DNA of 64,000 bases from positions 13,454,001-13,518,000 of the forward strand of contig NC_080672.1 of NCBI RefSeq assembly GCF_030247195.1, written 5' to 3'. This document shows positions 57,240 to 64,000 of the stretch, one piece after another (the first letter of the stretch is position 1; each line of letters starts with the position of its first letter). The DNA comes from Topomyia yanbarensis. Its lineage: Eukaryota > Arthropoda > Insecta > Diptera > Culicidae. Position numbers and translations under genes: made by a program. The notes below the pieces were generated by a model that was not told where the DNA came from, searched no databases, and worked only from the letters and a program-made list of their open reading frames with translations.

Positions 57240-58690
57240 TGAATGTTGATGTTTCGGCCCAAACAGACGTTCCTGAAGATGAGTGCGGCTTACATTCTTG
57301 CTACGTATGGTTATGTATTATTTTGGACAGCAAGCTAAATTGGAACTTACACCTGGAACAGGTAATTAGTAAAGCTATAAATGCCTTCTGGGTCTGCAAA
57401 AGAACTTACGGTAAAACATGGGGCCTTCGGCCTAAAACGATTCAATGGATTTATACGACAATAGTAAGGCCTAGAATAACTTAAACTTCATTAATATGGT
57501 GGCCTAAAACTAAAGAGGTGACCGCTCAGAAAAAATTGAATAAACTGCAAAGACTAGCTTGTATTGCAACAACTGGGGTGATTCGTAGCACACCTTCCGT
57601 GGAATGCTCTTCTAAATCTCCTACCGCTTCATCAGTTCGTGGAATTGCAGGCAGAAAAAAGTGCCTTCCAATTAACTCGATCTACAAAAATTGTAGAAGG
57701 AGATGACAGAACATCTAACGATCCTCGAAAAAATCAATATAAATCCTATTTCACATTCAATAATAGACTGGATGCAGATGAAGGCAAACCGAGAAATTCT
57801 CTATAATGTGACTGTAACAAGCAGACAAGTGTGGGAAACAGGTGGGCCATATCTAGGTTCAGGCTCTATTGTTTTCTTTACGGATGGTTAAAAAATGAAT
57901 AGCAGTACAGCAGCCGGGGTGTTTGTATGCGGGATAAGAACAACTATCCCGATGGGACACTACCCAACTGTATTTCAGGCGGAGATTAAAGGAATTCTTG
58001 AGTGTGCGTATATCTGTCTCAAGAGGAAATATAGATTTGCAACGATCTGTATCTTTTCAGACAGCTTAGCAGCTCTTAATGCTTTGAAAGCCTCAACTTG
58101 TCAGTCGAAGTTAGTTATTTAAGCAACTGTCAGGGAATAATGAAGTAAACTTGCTTTGGGTGCCCGGTCACAGTGAAATTCAAGAAAACGAATCAGCTGA
58201 TGGTTTGTCAAGACAAGGTTCCGAGACCGAGTTTAACCTGTGTTTTAAATATGGAACTTAGGAAATGGGAAATGGCTATGGTAGAATCGAACTGGAACGC
58301 CACAGATACTGCAAAGCATGCAAGGAAATTTATAAAGCCGAGTGCCAAAGCCGCTCGAACTTTACTTAATCTAAGTAAGAGGATCCTTAGAATAATAACT
58401 TGTTTGTTTACCGGTCACTGCCCTAGTAGATATCATCTACATGAAATGGGGAAAAATTCAAAGTCCGAGCTGACGTTTCAGTCAATTTAAGAATGAGACA
58501 GGGGAGCATCTACTTTGTGATTGCAGCGCTCTTGTTAGTAACAGATATTCAACTCTTGGAAAAGGGTTCCTACAGCCCTCTGAGATTTGGCAATCAAATC
58601 CTAGTAAGGTAATCAGATTCATTAAACGAGTTGATTCTAACTGGGATAATATGCAAAATCAGACAAGGCCCTTTGTATCTCAATTATGAA
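57240..58690 (+). pseudogene. LOA-clade ORF2 C-terminal half (connection, RNase H, knuckle)
   Basis: Frames read IILDSKLNWNLHLEQVISKA, KTWGLRPKTIQWIYTTIVRP, TAQKKLNKLQRLACIATTGV, then the RNase H: FFTDG followed by a stop where the Ser should be, TVFQAEIKGILECA (Glu), CIFSDSLAALNALKA (Asp), LLWVPGHSEIQENESADG in a shifted frame. The tail contains LFTGHCPSRYHLHEMGK and a decayed knuckle (HLLCDCSALV). At least five frameshifts or stops. It resembles Lian/LOA elements of Aedes. The 3' end is near 58690-58790. Confidence 0.82.
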
Positions 58691-58944
58691 GGGGGAGCTG
58701 AGGTGCATAACATCAAATTTAGTCATACCACAATATTCCTTTAAATGGTCGCAGTGGAAATCAAGGCTCTACAGCGAAAAAAAATGGTTATGCTCTATCT
58801 AATATCTATCTATTCCAAGGATGTATATTGTTGAGCGCATTTTTTCGAAAATTCCAGTGAAAGTGGAAGTTGACCGAGTAATAAGGAATCAAGAGAAAAA
58901 CGGCACATTGTGGTCGGAAAATTAAGAAAACGTGGAATCAATTA

Positions 58945-59455
58945 TTATCTTTCGTTATTGGTGTCTTCGGAAAAGTTGTTGTATGGCACATAGCGCTTTA
59001 TTTGATTGAACCATACTAGTTCGGAATACGGTCGCTAGGGCGGCGCTGTTATTAATTTTTTACGAAAGCTAGTTGGAAATGTGGTGTCTTCAAGATAGTT
59101 AGAGGTCCTATCATGTAAAATGTATCTTCTAAAGCTGCAAACTTCGTAGGCCCTGTATGTTACGAGATGGAGCATGTTTTGATTAAAAATTTAACTTACA
59201 GATTATGTTTCCAAAAATGCACCATATTTTAACACTTGTAGGTCCTACAAAGTTAGTATCTTCACAAGACATACTTATAACTACCTAACATATATATGTT
59301 AGTCGTAGATATCTTTCTATCTTATTTCATTAAAAGTTGATAACAGCGCCGCTCTAGCGACTAAATTTCGAACTAATATGAAATAATCAAATAAAACGCT
59401 AGATGCTGTGCAACAACTTTGCTACGGACACCATAACTCTACACCGAAAGATAAG
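58945..59455. repeat. ~0.5-kb foldback
   Basis: The left arm (58945-59200) and right arm (59225-59455) are inverted: tatctttcg, gtgtcttcggaaaagttgttg / caacaactttgctacggacac, gcgctttatttgatt, cgctag[g/a]gcggcgctgtta, and gtaggccctgtatgtt / cacttgtaggtcctac. The loop is short. No coding capacity. The left edge lies shortly after the LOA fragment and the right edge at the CR1 fragment. Confidence 0.7.
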
Positions 59456-59469
59456 GAAAGGACATGTGA

Positions 59470-60160
59470 ATTATGGGTTACCCTCTTTTGGACGCCGCCA
59501 TTCGCTTCCCAAAAATCTTCGGGGGTATGTTGTTAGATGTTATCTATCTCGCATTAAAAAACATCATCACTTCGGAGCAGGATGATTTTGTAAGAAAGCG
59601 CTCGATAACTACTAATCTGATAAGCTACGTGTCATCGCTGATTGAAAAATTGGAAAAATGACAACAGATCGTGTACATCGATTTCCCGATAGCTTTGGAC
59701 CGTGTTCGTCATCAGCTTGCTGTGGAAAAGTTAAAACGGACAAGGCTGCAGGACTGGCTGACTAAATAAATCTCGTCGTACCCGCCTCGGTGCGACTACA
59801 CTGTCGGATCCTTTCCACATTATATCGGGCGTTCCTCAAGGAAGTTATCTCGAACCTCTTCTATTTGTGCTCTTTGTGAACGACCTCTGCAGTGAATTAT
59901 CGTCGTCTAAAATCATGTATGCAGACGATCTGAAAATTAGCAGTGTTATAACTACTATGGTAGACTGTTGTGCATTGCAAATGAGCGTCGATAGGATCAT
60001 CGACCGGAGCGACAGAAACGGAATGAGTGTAAATATTCAAAAATGCAGCACAATCACCTTCGAATACTCGTGTTCTGCTTCCGTATAACGAGTCGTATCC
60101 GTTAAGGACCTTGGTATCATTCTCAATGATGTGTATTGTCTAAAAATACTATAGATCACA
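59470..60160 (+). pseudogene. CR1-clade reverse transcriptase fragment
   Basis: Frames read ALKNIITSEQDDFVRKRSIT, TNLISYVSSLIEKLEK then a stop, VYIDFPIALDRVRHQLAVEK (motif A, with the second catalytic position altered), ISGVPQGSYLEPLLFVLFVN, then IMYADDLKISSVI (YADD intact) and VNIQKCSTITF, ending with VKDLGIILND at about 60125. This is palm-domain sequence of the CR1 (T1/Q-like) type known from mosquitoes. Endonuclease and thumb are absent. Confidence 0.82.
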
Positions 60161-60439
60161 CTGGTATGAAGGTGGTAGAAAATGGAGCTACTATTAGGAC
60201 TTCAAATCGAACGGGTACAGAACTTTATCAGGTTTGCACCTCGTCGGTTAGCCTAGCAAAATCGCTTTCAGCTTCCAGTCACCACAATTTTTACAAAAGT
60301 CCATGCATGCGATGAAGTTCTCGTGCGATTTGCGGTTGATCGCATATCTGAGAATGCCACCAGTCAAATTTAGATGGCGTTGCAGCCGGAGAGATGTTTG
60401 TTGCTTCGTGGTGGTGCTCGTTGTTCTCCCCGGCGGTGG
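60161..60439. other. Unassigned junction sequence
   Basis: Between the CR1 fragment and the R1-like copy; no gene. It may include the 3' terminus of the R1-like element on the minus strand. Confidence 0.3.
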
Positions 60440-62005
60440 ACCAAGCCTACTCAACGGGCCAGCCAGTAGGTCTGTTCATCGAATACGGGTAACGCGCAGC
60501 TTCCGGTTCACTGGCGCCCCAACGACCCACTGGTATCTAGTTCGACATGGTCTACCCGGTAGGGTGTCGAGGTCGGTCCGATTCCAGTGAAGCCTGACGT
60601 CCCGTTCACTGGCGCCGTGACGACTCGAACCCGGTGCTACATCGTGTACTACTCGACTGATCCCCGGCGATGGACCTAGTCTACACAGACGAAGGGTTCC
60701 CCGGCGGCGGAATGTCTTCTGAAACCCGATTTGTGGTTTGTGGTTTCACGGCGGCTCATGGCCCTACTTTGTTGGTCCCTTCGCCACTTCCTCTGCAGCT
60801 CGGTTAGTATACTCTGTTGACAGCGTCCCACAGAAGCTCGCCGTGGCACATATATTCGAAAATATCGTCAACTCTCTGTCAACTGTTCGAGCTTCTTCGA
60901 ACCTAGGGCCGTGCTCCGGTATCTTTTACACGTTCACACACTCCAGGCTTGAAACTCCAGGGGGTGACGAAGCGTATCCAACCCGATACAGGTACCTTCG
61001 GAGGTATTCATGCCTGGACAAAAACTGCGTCAAATTGAAGTTTGCCTCTCCATGCATCTTATGCACCCAAGCCGACACATTTGGGAGAAGTCGGTGGGTC
61101 CTCCTTCCTTTCTCCGCGTTGTCCCATTCCTGCTGTCACTTAGCCAATGAGTCCGCTCGGACCAGTCTCCTTTCATTTCGTGCATTCCTCCGCTGGTAGC
61201 ATTCCATGTCCTCAGCCAGAGTGATGCAGATGGAAATCATCCCGGCAATTACGCATACCACCTCCGACGATATCATTCTGTACGGGCCACATGAACAGCT
61301 TCGATGCATTCTCCGCGCTCGTGATGACGGTGCTGATGGTGTCCACCGTCGATATCCCTTTGCGGAACCCGAACATTCTCCGCGATAGTCCGTTGGTGGA
61401 TTCCAGCTTCTGGATCTTCCATCTATGTGGGAATTAGCTATCGTCCAGGCATTTCTGTAGTACTATCCTGAACACGTCCGGAAACGCCAGGATCGCGGTC
61501 TTCAGTGCCACGTTGGTGATACCGTTCGGGAGCTTTCTTCGCTTTCAGCCATTATGTCACTATAAGGAGCTCGTCGTTCAAGACTCGATTGTCACCAGCA
61601 TTTCCGCCGTTTGCATCAACGTACGGTGTAAACGGCCATGCGGTTGGGTCGTGCTTCGGGAAAAGACCCTCCACGATATTCTTCATTTTGTCAGCGCACA
61701 TGAACGTCGTCAGCGTCGACGAACCCTTGACGCTGACCAACACCACACGGTATGCATTGTTCCAAGCGTTTAGACATAGCTCCTTGTAGCAGGTGGATTT
61801 GCTTAGCACAATCTCGCGTTTAAAAATGGCCCTGGCCGCTCGGAATGTTACCTTACAGTCTTCTCTGACTGCCTCAGATCTTGCTCTCTGAACACGTCTT
61901 CTGGCTTTTAGGGAGGCAGCACGGAGGATGCTGAACCTTTCGTTTTACCAATATGCCGTACGCCGACAGTTCCACGGCTCCATTTTCCTCGACATTCTCA
62001 TCATT
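60440..62005 (-). mobile_element. R1-clade retrotransposon, second copy (rearranged)
   Basis: Minus-strand relative of the 10-kb element. It starts near the residues corresponding to 10895 of that copy (gaggaaaatg), passes CYKELCLNAWNNAYRVVLVS (61780) and NIVEGLFPKHDPTAW, and carries the RT region only as fragments (cgcaaagggatatcgacgg near 61350). It then jumps to the C-terminal part (AGMISICITLAEDMEC near 61215, compare the deletion in the 10-kb copy) and the knuckle region (60880-61090), and ends in the same GC-rich repetitive 3' UTR (gggcgccagtgaaccg at about 60515). Multiple frameshifts; inactive. Confidence 0.82.
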
Positions 62006-62989
62006 TCCCTGATTGGAAGGAAAAGAAGGAGAAAGAGAGGAAGTAGGATTGGAAGGGTAGGAAAAATAACAGCACAAAGATAAACAGCAGATAAGTTAAA
62101 CTCACAAGTAGTTCAAATCGCTGACAAGACAGCCTAAATCTGTTTACCGCATTGGATAAGGAACTTTAACGTCTCTGAGTGTCAGTCGTCCAAACACGGT
62201 GTCGCCTATGGTAGGACGACCAAAAATATTCGAAGTCGCAATAGCGTTACTACTGAACAGTTCCATATCAGATGATATGAGGCTCCATAGTAGTGTTAAT
62301 AGCGCCATACAGTTCAGCGAGCCCCTCGGCGCCCATACAGCAAATCAACATCAACAAACCGCGCCCTTCGCCTTCTCGAGGGATTGGCACGAATATCGGT
62401 CACGGACAAGACAGTCAGATAGGAAGAAAGAAAAAAAGTCAAGTCATTCGGTAAAAAGTAGCGTAAGCTAGAACACATTTTCACAATTGTTATAAATTAA
62501 CCCAATTCTCAAGTTAAATAATTGTTCCCATTTCTAACTAAATCTACCCTAACTGTACTGTGGTAAGTTTAATTATATTAGATGTTTATAAATACCTAAA
62601 ATTTAACCTAACAGGAATTAAAGCTACGGTACGGACAGAGTTAGTGCGGGTAGGAAACAGTACGGATACAATTTATACGGAGAAACAGTACGGATCGAAG
62701 ACTGTGCGAACAATACCATTAGGAGCACATTTAAATTACAATTTAAATAGACTTCGAAACCGAACAGGTCATTAAGGTTAGTAGTCCAACCTAGCTTATT
62801 TGATTACCGTGAATCTCTAATACTATTATACTTAAATGCTAGGACACAGACTGATTACTGTACGGGTACGATTTAGACAGCTCTTAAGGCAGCGAAAATA
62901 TTAACAGTAAGAATTTGTATTTATACTCTAAAACTTAATCCTAACACAATATTATCCTCCATGCAGGAATTTATAATCCAACCTTGATT
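62006..62989. other. Unassigned region
   Basis: No gene or RNA recognised. The part 62100-62460 has mixed composition and a purine-rich end. The part 62620-62730 repeats acagtacggat/aaacagtacgg words three times. An LTR or 5' UTR of an unrecognised element is possible but unsupported. Confidence 0.3.
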
Positions 62990-63834
62990 CACAACGAATA
63001 AAGAAGATTCATAGATTTGCTAGTTTTCACTGCTGTCCGGCAACAAGTAGAATTCTCAGAATAATAGCAAGAGATTTTTGGAACTCACTAGGCCTGGTTT
63101 TGTCCAAAAAAGATTTTGTTTGACAACAAATTTGTAGATTTCGCTAATTGAAGTGCTCGGGTGAAACCCAAGACGGGATCTTTTCCTTCATCCAACTTAT
63201 TTAAATTGGCAAAGCAGGTTCAGCACCACCAAAGTAAATATCCGTGCCTTCTCTAATTCGTCTGCCCATTTATTACCGGTAATACCGGAATGCCCGGGTA
63301 CCAAAACGAGGTTAATAGTATTATCAATGCTGCTTATTCGATTGGAATTCGGCACGCAATTCCTATCTTGGACCGTGAGTTGTCCAAGCTAAGTGCCTAT
63401 ATTGCAACTTGACTATTGAAGCAAAAGTTTATAACTTTACCGGACAAACTCTGTTGAAGAGCCGATTGTATAGATCACATAATCGTGACGATTTCTGCTT
63501 GAATTACAGTACAGTGCCTACCAAGCGAGTGCAACTGTTCCAATCCCATTTCACTATAGTAGACACCAGCACCTATACGTGCCTCCATCAGAGAGCCGTC
63601 AGTGTAACAAGTCACTTGCGCTTGCCATTGTATCTTTATATAGCTAGACAACGACTTCTCTCGAGATGGAATCTTCATGTAAAATGTCCTGTAAGGAATA
63701 TTACATGAGAGTGTAATATCTCTGAAAGTAAAAATTCTCACACCACATAACCATTTGTGACCACAGTAGTGTATGACTGGTAGCAAAATAAACATGATTA
63801 CTGTACCAAAAACTAGTAACCTCAGTATGGACAC
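62990..63834 (-). pseudogene. Non-LTR retrotransposon RNase H fragment
   Basis: On the minus strand CYTDGSLMEARIGAGVYYSE (about 63640-63580; TDGS) is followed by SLGRHCTVIQAEIVTIM (Glu), then a frame change and LVLVPGHSGITGNKWADELE (about 63310-63250). These are the ordered motifs of the RNase H that follows the reverse transcriptase in I/LOA-type elements. The usual central DS-A motif is damaged. Several stops; dead copy, different from the LOA fragment at 57 kb. Confidence 0.75.
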
Positions 63835-64000
63835 GATAATGCTTCTTGATTCAAAGCAACATTGTTGGTGTTTGATTAAGAAAGATAAACCTGCAACAAA
63901 ACGTATCCAGTTTCTTTACTTACCATTACAACAGTGCGTTTCTTAAGCGTAAATATAAATAAGCTTGACCTGTATGTGTCCATTTACAAAGTGATGAAAG
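63835..64000. other. Window end, nothing recognised
   Basis: Short AT-rich sequence with no supported feature. Confidence 0.4.

Noticed and set aside
62100..62900. Possible solo LTR or 5' UTR of an LTR element
   Set aside because: No matching second LTR, no primer-binding site and no terminal TG...CA with duplication could be shown.

Overview
The window reads as repeat-rich intergenic (or intronic) chromosomal DNA of a culicine mosquito, most likely Aedes. The evidence is a Feilai-type tRNA-derived SINE with target-site duplication, several non-LTR retrotransposon clades typical of mosquitoes (R1, I, LOA, CR1), many TA-flanked MITEs and long foldback elements, and an AT-rich background. There is no bacterial gene organisation. 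I found no complete host gene. The best host-coding signals are one candidate first coding exon (49332-49457, minus) and a decayed histone-gene island (40.2-43.8 kb).

Layout. 1-8.4 kb is one large nested foldback: outer divergent arms at 1-275 and 8145-8440 enclose a 6.6-kb composite element (1365-7975). That element contains a nearly identical 1.1-kb direct duplication and 1.75-kb inverted arms. 9.77-9.96 kb is a long (TA)n tract. 10.0-13.85 kb is a 5'-truncated R1-clade retrotransposon bounded by a 16-bp duplication of an ATACAT-type microsatellite. 13.9-23 kb holds TA-flanked MITEs, a tRNA-like sequence and a degenerate ~0.39-kb tandem repeat. 23.8-29.4 kb holds a chain of inverted repeats and the 5' end of a piggyBac-like transposon. 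30-40 kb is mostly AT-rich unclassified DNA, interrupted by a 1.18-kb foldback with an 8-bp duplication (34965-36140).

40.2-43.8 kb is a histone pseudogene island: H4, then a 1.5-kb tandem duplication, each copy carrying a TATA box, a truncated H2B tail, a perfect histone 3' stem-loop and an inverted H3 remnant. In the second copy the H3 is split by a small hAT-like MITE. 44-49 kb has retrotransposon fragments, two MITEs, the Feilai SINE and a possible X-box. 50.6-57 kb is minus-strand I-clade material: a well-preserved ORF1, an additional 159-codon ORF whose stop overlaps the ORF2 start, an ORF2 with intact endonuclease and YADD reverse transcriptase, and a separate RNase H segment that seems to come from a different copy. 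57.2-64 kb is a graveyard of LOA (+), CR1 (+), R1 (-) and RNase H (-) fragments plus one more foldback.

Nothing here forms a conventional operon or pathway. The recurring theme is retrotransposition (APE/RT/RNase H enzymes), microsatellite or TA target choice, and formation of long inverted repeats that would give hairpin RNA if transcribed. All family assignments come from reading motifs; no database search was possible.
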